A DNA stretch of 64,000 bases from Actinomyces procaprae. GTDB taxonomy: Bacteria > Actinomycetota > Actinomycetes > Actinomycetales > Actinomycetaceae. The stretch is from contig NZ_CP039292.1 in the NCBI RefSeq assembly GCF_004798665.1, positions 496,001-560,000 of the forward strand. Reading direction: 5' to 3'. Below the pieces are notes generated by a model. The model was given only the letters and a program-made list of their open reading frames with translations. It was not told the DNA's origin and did no database searches. Position numbers and translations under genes: made by a program. Positions 36,784-45,163 of this stretch are shown piece by piece (positions within the stretch are counted from its first letter, which is position 1; the number at the start of each line of letters is the position of its first letter).

Positions 36784-39198
36784 TCAGACGTTGGTTATGC
36801 CCAGGTGGTCCAGTAGGCCGGGCACGTTGATGCCAACCCCGTCCGCGGGGGTGCGCACCACATACTCGGCGATGGCGGCCAGCGGGTCCGGGCCGAGCGC
36901 GGCCTGCACGTGGGCGAACTCATCGGGCAGGCCGGTCTGCGCTCCGGCGTAGATCCGCTCCAGCGCGCTGCGCAGCCGACGGCGGGTGCGGTACTGGTCG
37001 TACTTGACCTTGACCATGTGCTGACGGGCGTCAGTGAGCACCACGCCTTCCACGGGACGGTCCTGGCTTGCCAGCGCATCGTCGTGGAGCACCCGGTCCA
37101 GCTCGACGCGGGACCCCACAGTGGCCAGCACCTCCACGCATGCCAGGCCGAGCCCGGCCAGCTCAGCCAACAGCTCGTCGCGACGGCGGAAGGCGAAGCT
37201 GTTGTCAATGACAGCTAGGGCCGTGACCTCGGGACGGTGTGACTCGTCCACGAGGTGGGGGTCGCAGGGCAGCGTGACCTCGAGGGCCACTGACACGTCG
37301 TGGTCGGACAGGAAGCTCATGAGTAGTCGGCGCGCCTCACCGGCTACTGCCCGCTCCACCGCCTGGGCTGCGGCCTGACCGTGGCCGGTGTCCCCGGCCT
37401 TGGTCCACACGTGAAGATCTCCGTCCAGGGCGAACATGATGCCGAGGAACCCGTTGACCTTGCGGGTCAGGGTCACGGGGTAGGTGAGTTCGTCCAGGGT
37501 GGTGCCGCGCTCACCGACGTTGAAGAACTTGTCGAACCCGCGGCCCACGACCTTCCCATCGCGCACGAACAGCCCGCGGGCGGTGGTGGTCAGCTCATCC
37601 CAGTTGCCCTTGAAGAAGGCTCGCCGGGTGAACATGTAGGACACCACCCCGTCAGGTCCCTCGCGTCGACGGATATCCGGGTGGGCGTCCAGGCGGGCGA
37701 CGACGTCGGAGCCGGAGTCGGCAACGTCGCAGGCGCCCCCGTCGTCGCGGTACTCCTGGACACGGACCTCCAGGGCGCCACCCTTACCGGCCCGCAGGCG
37801 GGCCACGCGCAGCGCGCCGCCATCCTCCACCTGGTTCTCCAGGTTGTAGACGCCCGCCACGGCGTCGGCAGGGGCGGGGTGGCTGTGATGCGTACCGTTG
37901 CGGTGACCGTGGAGCTGGACCACCTGCCCGTCGTCCAGGACCAGGAGCTCGTCGACGTGGTCATAGGTGGAGCGCCCCGAGTAGGTCAGGGCACGCCGGG
38001 AGGTGCCGTACATGAACTCGTGGTCAACCAGGTGCGCCAGGCCGCAGCCCGACTGCCGCCCGGCCAGGGCACGCTCCAGCGCCGCCTGAGTGACGCCCCC
38101 GTGAGTAACCACGCACACGGTGTCACAGCCGTGGACCTGGAAGGTACACAGCGGCACAGTACGCCGCAGCAGGCCCAGGATGTCGCGGTCGCTGTAGCGG
38201 GTCCTGATCTGGTCACGGCTCGTGCTGGTCTGTTCGGACGGCCGACCGATACGGCGGATGAGCTGCAGCATTCGCAGCTCGTGGTTTCCCTGGATCAGCA
38301 CCACGCGGGTGGGATCAAGGGCACGCACCTGTTCGAATACGCCCAGCGCGTCGGGCCCGCGATCGAATAGGTCACCTGCGAACACGATCACGTCACCGTC
38401 GGGGGTGTCGGCCAGCGCCTGGGACAGTGCATGGGAGCACGACTGGACGTCACCGATGACCGTCACGCCCTGGGTGGTGAGCATGACGTCCTCGGCGGAG
38501 AACAGGCTGGTGCCGGTGGCTGCGGCCGCGGAGGTGCCAGCGGCAGGGGCGCCGTCGATCGACGGGGCGTCGTCGATCGGCGAGGCCGTGCCATCCGCAC
38601 AGGGTGCGGCGACAGGCGCTGCGTCGGCGTCGGCCCCTGGCGCGCCGGCAAGCGGTTCGTCAGACGCACCGGCGGCCACGTCTGCCACGGTGTCCGCGTA
38701 GGAGAAGAACCTGGCCACAGCGGCCGGGTCGGTGGGGCTGATCCTCTCTACGGACCCCACCACGGCATTGGCCTGGGCGCGCTGGAGCATACGCTCCAGG
38801 GCGGCCTCGTCCAGCCTGTCGGGACCACGGGTGATGTTTCGCCGACGCAGTTCGGCGTCGCTGATGCCCTCCTGGCAGTCCACCAGGCCCACCCGGTAGT
38901 GGTAGCGCATCGCCAGCTCACGCCACTGGTTCTGCTCCTTGGGGGTGAGATTGGTGGAGTCGACGACGACAGTGGCTCCGCGGCCCATGCGCGCCTCGGC
39001 GGCGTCGAACACCATCCGCCAGATCATCTTTTCCGCGCCGCCCAGCAGCGAGGTGGCGCCGTCCAGGGTCATGGCGCGCGGGTACACGAGTTCACGAAAC
39101 TGGTCGGCAGAGACCACTAGGTTCTCCAGCCCATGGCGACGTATCCAGGTGGTCTTGCCACTCCCGGGCGCCCCTCTCATCAGCAGTAACCGACGCAT
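36784..39198 (-). CDS. Polynucleotide kinase - phosphatase - RNA ligase fusion (Pnkp-like RNA repair enzyme)
   Basis: This 804-residue protein has three domains in the Pnkp order. The 5'-kinase (1-175) has P-loop GAPGSGKTT (9-17). A low-complexity Ala/Asp linker follows (178-232). The metallophosphatase (240-440) has GDVQSC (249-254), FAGDLFDRGPD, GNHE (304-307), THGGV and LHGHRNG. The ligase (about 530-800) shows ARGLFV, KFFNVGE and TRKVNGFLG with probable nucleophile Lys580. It would heal and seal broken RNA ends, such as tRNAs cut by anticodon nucleases. Two deviations: GDVQSC replaces the usual GDVHGC, and the ligase motif is KxNG, as in fungal Trl1, rather than KxDG. No Hen1 methyltransferase adjoins. 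Confidence 0.85.
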   Translation of the reverse strand: MRRLLLMRGAPGSGKTTWIRRHGLENLVVSADQFRELVYPRAMTLDGATSLLGGAEKMIWRMVFDAAEARMGRGATVVVDSTNLTPKEQNQWRELAMRYHYRVGLVDCQEGISDAELRRRNITRGPDRLDEAALERMLQRAQANAVVGSVERISPTDPAAVARFFSYADTVADVAAGASDEPLAGAPGADADAAPVAAPCADGTASPIDDAPSIDGAPAAGTSAAAATGTSLFSAEDVMLTTQGVTVIGDVQSCSHALSQALADTPDGDVIVFAGDLFDRGPDALGVFEQVRALDPTRVVLIQGNHELRMLQLIRRIGRPSEQTSTSRDQIRTRYSDRDILGLLRRTVPLCTFQVHGCDTVCVVTHGGVTQAALERALAGRQSGCGLAHLVDHEFMYGTSRRALTYSGRSTYDHVDELLVLDDGQVVQLHGHRNGTHHSHPAPADAVAGVYNLENQVEDGGALRVARLRAGKGGALEVRVQEYRDDGGACDVADSGSDVVARLDAHPDIRRREGPDGVVSYMFTRRAFFKGNWDELTTTARGLFVRDGKVVGRGFDKFFNVGERGTTLDELTYPVTLTRKVNGFLGIMFALDGDLHVWTKAGDTGHGQAAAQAVERAVAGEARRLLMSFLSDHDVSVALEVTLPCDPHLVDESHRPEVTALAVIDNSFAFRRRDELLAELAGLGLACVEVLATVGSRVELDRVLHDDALASQDRPVEGVVLTDARQHMVKVKYDQYRTRRRLRSALERIYAGAQTGLPDEFAHVQAALGPDPLAAIAEYVVRTPADGVGINVPGLLDHLGITNV

Positions 39199-40135
39199 TT
39201 TCTTATTCTCCTTCCTGTCAGTACCTCGTTTCAGCTTTCCGTTATCCGTCGACTCGTTCGCAGTCGTTTGCCAGCACGCGTGCGCTCATGCTCCCTCACA
39301 GTCGGAGTGGTCTGCGGTCCGACGGCGACTGGGCCAGGCCACCGGGTCGAGCTGCCGCGGGGGAGTCGTGGGCTTAGCGCCCTGGCGTTTTTTGGCGGGG
39401 AGCAGGCCCGACGACGCCGGTGTGCGTAGCGCGGGTCCGTACCGCGGCTCCTAACGCTCCTACGGGGCTGATTGACGTCACAGTCCCGGCCGCGAGACCC
39501 TTGCGAAAGGGAGGGCCTGCGGGCTACCCGGAGCCGTAGCGCGAGCGCTCACCGCCATTCCTGGAACGGCAGTTACCCGCGGAACCCGGAACGCCCTGAG
39601 GTCCTGCTTTTCAAGAGCAGCCAGCCATTCGCGCGCAATGCCGCGAGGTGCGGGCACCACCCGTGCCGGAGCTAGGGACGGCTCAACTGAGCTTTCGTCG
39701 TGGACTCAACTGCTCTCGCCCCCGCGTGGCTGCAATGCGCACGTCACTCTGGTGCCGTTTGACATGAAGCAACGACACTGGAGGCATTGAGGATGAGGAC
39801 AGCACGGGCCATTTATACATCCTTGATGGCTCGCTGGCAAGACGTGCTCCTGGGGCGGGGTGTCCGCGCGGACCCCGGCAGGCCTCGGCGCCGTCGGCCT
39901 CGCGGCTTGACAGGCCAGGTCGTTTCCGGGGTGATCGTAGGACTGAGCTAGCCGGGGGAGGGCGGTGAGGCGGCGGTGGTGCAGGGGTCAGACGCCGGTT
40001 CTGTGGTGGGTTTTCCACAGGCGCTGACTCCGGGGTGGCGCCACCGCGCTGGTCTCGGTACGGTTGCGGGCGTCGGTGACAAGCCGGCATCCCAGCTAGT
40101 CCCATCCGGGTCCTCACTGAGGAGGCCGCCCTCTC
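39199..40135. other. 937-bp intergenic region without a recognised gene
   Basis: This is the divergent region between the RNA-repair gene and the lipoprotein gene. Open frames here are short, rich in Arg/Pro and show no family character. The first 150 bp upstream of the RNA-repair gene are less GC-rich than their surroundings and probably hold its promoter. I see no repeat array, tRNA or strong hairpin. Confidence 0.5.
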
Positions 40136-40801
40136 ATGTCCGCTACTCCCGCAACCCGCTCATCCCGCCGGCGCCGCAGACCACTGTCCACTGTTTCCCT
40201 GGCCCGGCTCGCCGCCGCGCTCGGCCTGGTTCTCCTCGGGGCCGGCTGCTCGCACGACAGCGGGGCGAGTGGCCTGCCCACCCCTGCCTGGACCCCCTCG
40301 CCCACCGCCAGCGCCACGCCCACGCTCCCGCCCGAGCAGGCCGAGGCCAGGGCCACCGCCCTGGCCATGGAGCCCCCGGACCCCTACACCCCGGAGTTCA
40401 CCCCCACCGGCGCAGCCGACGCAGCCACATACTTCTTCGAGCTGTTCCCGTACGTATTCGCGACAGGCGACCTGGACGCCTGGAAGAACATGAGCGAGGA
40501 CAACTGTTCCTATTGCGTAACCGTATCCGACAATGTCAAAGAACTACACGATTCGGGCGGCTGGGCCGATCCCTGGGAGCAGGAGATCACGCCGCTGGAG
40601 TGGTGGACCGACCAGGAGGACCCCAACCGCTACGTCGTACGAGCAGACGTCACCTCACATGCCCACACCGAACATCCGGGAAACAACAATCCCCCAAGAA
40701 CAGTCGAAGAGTCTCGCGGCGTTTTTCTGTTGCAGGCATATTGGACCGACGGCTGGAAAGTAGAAGCAGTTCAGCTTGAGGAAGAGGATGACTCAGAATG
40801 A
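40136..40801 (+). CDS. DUF6318-type lipoprotein
   Basis: This 221-residue exported lipoprotein has a long Arg-rich n-region, a hydrophobic segment and the lipobox LLGAGC, so the mature protein starts at Cys. A Pro/Thr/Ser/Ala-rich spacer follows. The globular domain with AADAATYFFELFPYVFATGDLDAW and a Cys pair in DNCSYC fits the DUF6318 lipoproteins of Actinomyces relatives. Its function is unknown. GAGGAGG lies 11-17 bp before ATG 40136. Its stop overlaps the next start (ATGA), so the following broken gene was once its operon partner. Confidence 0.8.
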   Translation: MSATPATRSSRRRRRPLSTVSLARLAAALGLVLLGAGCSHDSGASGLPTPAWTPSPTASATPTLPPEQAEARATALAMEPPDPYTPEFTPTGAADAATYFFELFPYVFATGDLDAWKNMSEDNCSYCVTVSDNVKELHDSGGWADPWEQEITPLEWWTDQEDPNRYVVRADVTSHAHTEHPGNNNPPRTVEESRGVFLLQAYWTDGWKVEAVQLEEEDDSE

Positions 40802-41617
40802 GGCTGGTTTGCACAATGCGCAGGACTGCCTGGGCCTCGGCATTGCTACTACTTATCTGGTTTGTCGCCCCGAGCGTGAATGCCGACGAGCCCCCGCTGA
40901 GTGACGTCAAAGCTGGCGCGCATGGTAATTCTGTGACTGTTTCTGGTGGGCGGTCGCAAGAGGTGGTGGAGTCGGTTCCGGGCGCGCCGGTCCCCGGGGG
41001 CGGCTACCCCGGAGGCGCGCAGCAGCCAAGCGCCGAGGGCGTGCGCTACAAGTACGGGCCACCCACCCCCAGTGCCCCTACGGCACCATCTCCTCCCCAG
41101 CGGCGTACGCCCCATCTGGCTAAAGTGCCTGGACGCCCCCCAGCACCGCCGGAGGCACAGTAGTAGTCACGTCACCGCCACCGACGCCGCCACCCTCCTG
41201 GCCGACGGCTCGGGCATCACCGCCAGCCCCCGGGCGACCAGGTCCTGATCAGCAAGGACTTCATCGTCTACACCAGCCCCGACACCCAGGTACTGACCAC
41301 CACCGTCGCCGGCACCCCGGTAACCATCCACGCCACCCCCACCAGCTACACCTGGGACTGGGGCGACGGCACCACCACCACAACCACCACCCCCGGAGCC
41401 CCGTGGCCCAACCAGACCGTCACCCACGCTACACCCACACCGCCCAAGACGTAACACCACCCTGACCACCACCTGGAAAGCCACCTACACCCCCGCCGGA
41501 GGCACCACCACCCCCATCACCGGAACCATCACCACCACCAACACCACCACCCCCTACGACCTCGTACGCACCCTCACCTACCTCACCGACCAAGCCGAAA
41601 CCCAACAAGGACACTGA
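40798..41617 (+). pseudogene. Secreted PKD-like protein, several frameshifts
   Basis: The start (ATG 40798) encodes a signal peptide (SALLLLIWFVAPSVNADEP) and a Pro-rich segment. Coding then continues in other frames: near 41240-41430 as QVLISKDFIVYTSPD and SYTWDWGDGTTTTTTTPG (a PKD domain core), and near 41440-41617 as LTTTWKATYTPAGGTTTPI, ending in LTYLTDQAETQQGH. At least three shifts are needed to join them. The intact gene would have been a surface protein translated with the lipoprotein. Confidence 0.7.
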
Positions 41618-41864
41618 CACCACCACCCACACACCACCCACACACCACGCCGGAACCGAACCCTCCCCAGACCGCCACCACGGCGCGTCCCAGGACACCG
41701 GTCCGACGTCGTCCGTCACTTATGCACGCACAGGGCGTAAGCCTGTGCGGTTGGCCTTGGGTTCGGCCACGCTTGCCGAGTTGAATCGATCCTGTGAGGC
41801 GGGAACGCATCCTGCCGGGCCCAGCCACCGCCGGCGGGCTCAACCCGAACACAGGAGTTCAGAC

Positions 41865-42989
41865 ATGAGCAAGAAGCTTCGCATCGGCATCGTGGGCCTG
41901 GGATTCATCGGAACCCAGAAGCACCTGGTGGGCCTGGCGCAGCACAAGGACAAGTGCGAGATCGTCGCCTTCTGCGACTTCGACATTGAGCGCGCCGAGG
42001 CCGGCAAGGCCCAGTGGGGCAACGAGGACGCCTACACCACCACCGATTACAAGGACCTCGTGAACGACGACTCCATCGACGTCATCCACGTGTGCACCTG
42101 GAACGCGAACCACTGCGAGATCACCTGCGCCGCCCTGGAGGCCGGCAAGCACGTCATGGTGGAGAAGCCCATGGCCGTCACCGGCGAGGACGCCCGCAAG
42201 ATGCGCGACACAGCCAAGCGCACCGGCAAGAAGCTCACCGTCGGCTTCCAGTACCGCCAGCGCGAGGAGTACCAGTTCCTCAAGGCCCTGGCCGACGAGG
42301 GCAAGTTCGGCGAGATCTACGCCGCCAAGGCCCACGCCACCCGCCGCCGCGGCGTGCCGATCTGGGGCGTGTTCACCGACAAGACCAAGCAGGGCGGCGG
42401 CCCCCTCATCGACCTGGGCGGCCACTCCATCGACGTCGCCCTGTGGCTGATGAACAACTACGAGGTCGCCTCCGTCACCGGCGTGGTCAACTACAAGCTG
42501 GCCGACAAGCCCGCCGGCAACATCGGCGGCGAATGGGACCCGGCCACCTACGAGGTTGAGGACTCCGCCTTCGGCTTCGTCACCTTCAAGAACGGCGCCT
42601 CCCTGTTCGTCGAGGCCTCCTGGGCCCTGAACATCAAGGCCGCCCGCGAGGGCTGCATCACCATCATGGGCACCGAGGCCGGCGCCGAGACCATCCAGGA
42701 CCCGGCCGGCTCGGCCAACCTGGTCGTCGACGTCAACTCCATCGAGGGCGGCAAGCAGGTCAACACCGGCTTCGGTGAGGGCGGTGCCTACTTCTCCGCC
42801 GGTGCCGCCGGCGGCGCCCAGACCGGCTTCTCCTACATGGGCGGCCTGGAGGCCGGCCTGTGGCTCGACGCCATCCTGAATGACACCGAGCCCTACGTGA
42901 CCGCCGACCAGGCCGTCGTCGTCACCGAGATCCTCGACGGCATCTACAAGTCCGCGGCCCAGGGCGGCAAGCCCGTCTACTTCGACTGA
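41865..42989 (+). CDS. Gfo/Idh/MocA-family oxidoreductase (DgpA-like sugar dehydrogenase)
   Basis: This 374-residue protein has an N-terminal NAD(P)-binding fold (IGIVGLGFIGTQKHLVGL) and the signature VMVEKPMAVTGEDARKM with the catalytic Lys of the EKP motif. The C-terminal sheet contains GGGPLIDLGGHSIDVALWLM, whose Asp/His pair is typical of the family. In C-glycoside pathways a DgpA-type enzyme of this family oxidises C3 of the sugar to a ketone, which activates the bond for the alpha/beta complex. It precedes two alpha and two beta genes here, which supports that role. ACAGGAG lies before ATG 41865. Confidence 0.88.
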   Translation: MSKKLRIGIVGLGFIGTQKHLVGLAQHKDKCEIVAFCDFDIERAEAGKAQWGNEDAYTTTDYKDLVNDDSIDVIHVCTWNANHCEITCAALEAGKHVMVEKPMAVTGEDARKMRDTAKRTGKKLTVGFQYRQREEYQFLKALADEGKFGEIYAAKAHATRRRGVPIWGVFTDKTKQGGGPLIDLGGHSIDVALWLMNNYEVASVTGVVNYKLADKPAGNIGGEWDPATYEVEDSAFGFVTFKNGASLFVEASWALNIKAAREGCITIMGTEAGAETIQDPAGSANLVVDVNSIEGGKQVNTGFGEGGAYFSAGAAGGAQTGFSYMGGLEAGLWLDAILNDTEPYVTADQAVVVTEILDGIYKSAAQGGKPVYFD

Positions 42990-42990
42990 C

Positions 42991-43075
42991 GGCCCGACGG
43001 CGTCGCTCGCCCGGCCCGACGGCGTCGCCCGCCCGGCCCGACGGCGTCGCCCGCCCGGCCCGACGGCGTCGCCCC
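42991..43075 (+). repeat. 22-nt GC-rich tandem repeat, 4 copies
   Basis: GGCCCGACGGCGTCG recurs at 42991, 43013, 43035 and 43057 with an exact 22-nt period and a linker of CCCGCCC type. Each copy contains the near-palindrome GACGGCGTC. It starts directly after the dehydrogenase stop. Confidence 0.85.
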
Positions 43076-43152
43076 TGCCGCAGTCCTAATCCATCAATAC
43101 CCGCCGCACCGTCCCGGCCGCGCCCTCGGGCGCAGCCTGACGGACAGCAACA

Positions 43153-43192
43153 GGTTCGGCCCCGGTCCCCACCGCGGGGCCGGGGCCGAACC
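43153..43192 (+). terminator. GC-rich hairpin before the alpha/beta operon
   Basis: GGTTCGGCCCCGG (43153-43165) pairs exactly with 43180-43192. CCCC/GGGG inside the loop extends the stem. It probably ends or attenuates the dehydrogenase transcript before the genes at 43254 onward. Confidence 0.5.
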
Positions 43193-43253
43193 GCACCGCG
43201 GCCGGTTCCCGGCCGCACCAACCTGCAAACCGCACTCAGAGAGGAGCGCATCA

Positions 43254-44270
43254 ATGACCTCGCAAATCAAACGCGGAGTCAGTCTGTACTCATATCAGCA
43301 CGAATACGTTCACGGCACCATGGACCTCGAGGATTGCGTCGCCGCAGCCGCCAAGGAGGGTGCGCTGGGGATCGAGACCCTCGGCGAGCAGATGATCCCC
43401 GGTTTCCCCTTCCCCGGGCAGGCGGATCTGCCGGACTCCTTCTACTCCTGGTGGCAGGACCTCATGGCGAAGTACGGCACCACGCCGACCGTCCACGACA
43501 TGTTCCTGGACACCAAGCGCTACCGCGGCCGCCTGCTCAACCACTCCGAAATGGTCGACTCCCTCAAGCGGGACATCCGGCACACCGCCAAGCTCGGCGC
43601 CAAGGGCATCCGCATCATCGTCAACACCCCGCCCGAGGTCGTCGAGTCCGCGGCCCCCTATGCGCGCGACCACGGCGTGTGGATGGGCGTGGAGGTCCAC
43701 TCGCCATACTCCTTCGAGGACGACTGGATCAAGCGGCACCTGGAGGTCGCCGCGCGCGTGGGCTCCGACGTCGTCGGCTGCGTACCGGACATGGGCATCT
43801 TCGTCCACAAGCTGCCGCGCGTCGTCGTCGACCGGGCCCTGCGCGACGGCGCCGACCCGGAGCTGGCCCACGAGATCGTGAACACCTACAACTCCCACGG
43901 CGACACCCAGGCCCTCTTCGACCGCCTGGAGCGGCAGGGAGTCGACGGCGTCACCCTGGGCCTGGCCCGCAATGGCATCCACATGATCGCCCAGCCCGTG
44001 GACTGCCTGCGCGACCACGCCGAGTTCATCAAGCACATCCACGCCAAGTTCTACGAGATGCACCAGGTGGAGGGCTTCGACTACTGGCACGAGTACTCCA
44101 TCCCCTACCACGAGATCGTCCCCGTCCTGGAAGAGATCGGCTACGACGGCTACCTCTCCAGCGAGTACGAGGGAAACCGCCACATCGAGGACGCCGAGCC
44201 CGTCGACTCCGTCACGCAGGTCGCCGCCCACCAGAACATGCTCAAGGCACTGATCGGGAAGGAGAACTGA
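43254..44270 (+). CDS. C-glycoside deglycosidase alpha-subunit-like TIM-barrel protein (paralogue 3)
   Basis: This 338-residue protein has the same fold as the 17014 and 20190 products but is divergent. Ligand positions are E147 (GVEVHSPYSFEDD), D179 (VPDMGIFVHK), H263 (KHIHAKFYEM) and E304 (SSEYEGNRH). The N-terminus KRGVSLYSYQHEYVHGTMDLEDC aligns with the others. The matching beta gene starts one base after the stop. GAGAGGAG precedes ATG 43254. It most likely cleaves an oxidised glycoside made by the dehydrogenase upstream. Confidence 0.82.
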   Translation: MTSQIKRGVSLYSYQHEYVHGTMDLEDCVAAAAKEGALGIETLGEQMIPGFPFPGQADLPDSFYSWWQDLMAKYGTTPTVHDMFLDTKRYRGRLLNHSEMVDSLKRDIRHTAKLGAKGIRIIVNTPPEVVESAAPYARDHGVWMGVEVHSPYSFEDDWIKRHLEVAARVGSDVVGCVPDMGIFVHKLPRVVVDRALRDGADPELAHEIVNTYNSHGDTQALFDRLERQGVDGVTLGLARNGIHMIAQPVDCLRDHAEFIKHIHAKFYEMHQVEGFDYWHEYSIPYHEIVPVLEEIGYDGYLSSEYEGNRHIEDAEPVDSVTQVAAHQNMLKALIGKEN

Positions 44271-44271
44271 C

Positions 44272-44664
44272 ATGTTCGACGAGATGATCATTCGCGAGGG
44301 AAGCGTCCGCAACGTCACCGGCCCCGACGGCGAGGCGGTGGGCTTCTCCTTCGAGGCCCACATCCCCTACTACCGCGGCCTGGGACTGTCCATGATCGAG
44401 ACGCCCGACGTCGTCGTCGACGGCGAGGCGGTGCCCGCGGAGGACCTGCGCTTCACCTACGACGGCGTGACCCGCACCTTCGCCGAGCTAGCCGACGTCT
44501 CGGACGTGCGCTGGGAGCTGCGCACCTTCGCGACCATCACCGTCCTGCGGCCCGGCGGCCTGGCCCCCGGCGAGCACGACGTGCACGTGAACCTGCGCCT
44601 GCGCGTGTCCTACCTGCCGTTCGTCTCCGAGAACCGCTTCACCCGCAGGGTCGCGGTGGCCTAA
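44272..44664 (+). CDS. C-glycoside deglycosidase beta-subunit-like protein (DUF6379)
   Basis: This 130-residue protein begins MFDEMIIREGSVRNV and contains HIPYYRGLGLSMIETPDVVVDG and LRVSYLPFVSENRF. These are position-for-position equivalents of the 21258 product. It overlaps almost directly with the alpha gene (1-bp gap), so it should be made in equal amounts. Confidence 0.82.
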   Translation: MFDEMIIREGSVRNVTGPDGEAVGFSFEAHIPYYRGLGLSMIETPDVVVDGEAVPAEDLRFTYDGVTRTFAELADVSDVRWELRTFATITVLRPGGLAPGEHDVHVNLRLRVSYLPFVSENRFTRRVAVA

Positions 44665-44726
44665 ACAGTGTCACCTCACTGCTGCCTCACTAGCTACCAA
44701 ACTCGAACCAACCGAAGGAATCACCC

Positions 44727-45149
44727 ATGCCCACCAAATTCATGAAGCTCGGCTTCGACGAGCAGGTGCTGCGCCGGCTCGCCAACGACTCCGACGGCTA
44801 CGTCCTCGACGTCGGCCTCAACTACTACCGCGGCACCCCGATCTCCGCCGTCGAGCGGATGGAACTGAGCGTCGACGGCGAGCGGGTCGACGACGACCGC
44901 ATCCTGGTGGAGATCAACGGTAAGTTCCTGCGCCTGAAGCAGGTGCCGCTGGCATTCACCGAGTACTGGGGCGTCAAGACCCCGATCCGCCTGCACGTGA
45001 CCGGCGAGCCGCTGGCGGCCGGGCCGCACCACGTCGACTTCGTGTGCGAGGCGCGCGTCGTCTACATGCAGTTCGCCCCCGGCGTCTACGGAATGTTCGA
45101 CGCCTCCGCATCCGCCACCCTCGCCGTCGCCGAGAACTCTGAGAACTGA
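44727..45149 (+). CDS. Divergent DUF6379-type beta-subunit-like protein
   Basis: This 140-residue protein has the family core LNYYRGTPISAVERMELSVDG and a last strand VVYMQFAPGVYGMFD. The N-terminus (FMKLGFDEQVLRRLANDSDG) differs from the other two, and the tail is acidic. It precedes its alpha partner, the reverse of the other two pairs. It may serve a different substrate class. Confidence 0.75.
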   Translation: MPTKFMKLGFDEQVLRRLANDSDGYVLDVGLNYYRGTPISAVERMELSVDGERVDDDRILVEINGKFLRLKQVPLAFTEYWGVKTPIRLHVTGEPLAAGPHHVDFVCEARVVYMQFAPGVYGMFDASASATLAVAENSEN

Positions 45150-45163
45150 GGAGCAAGACCACC

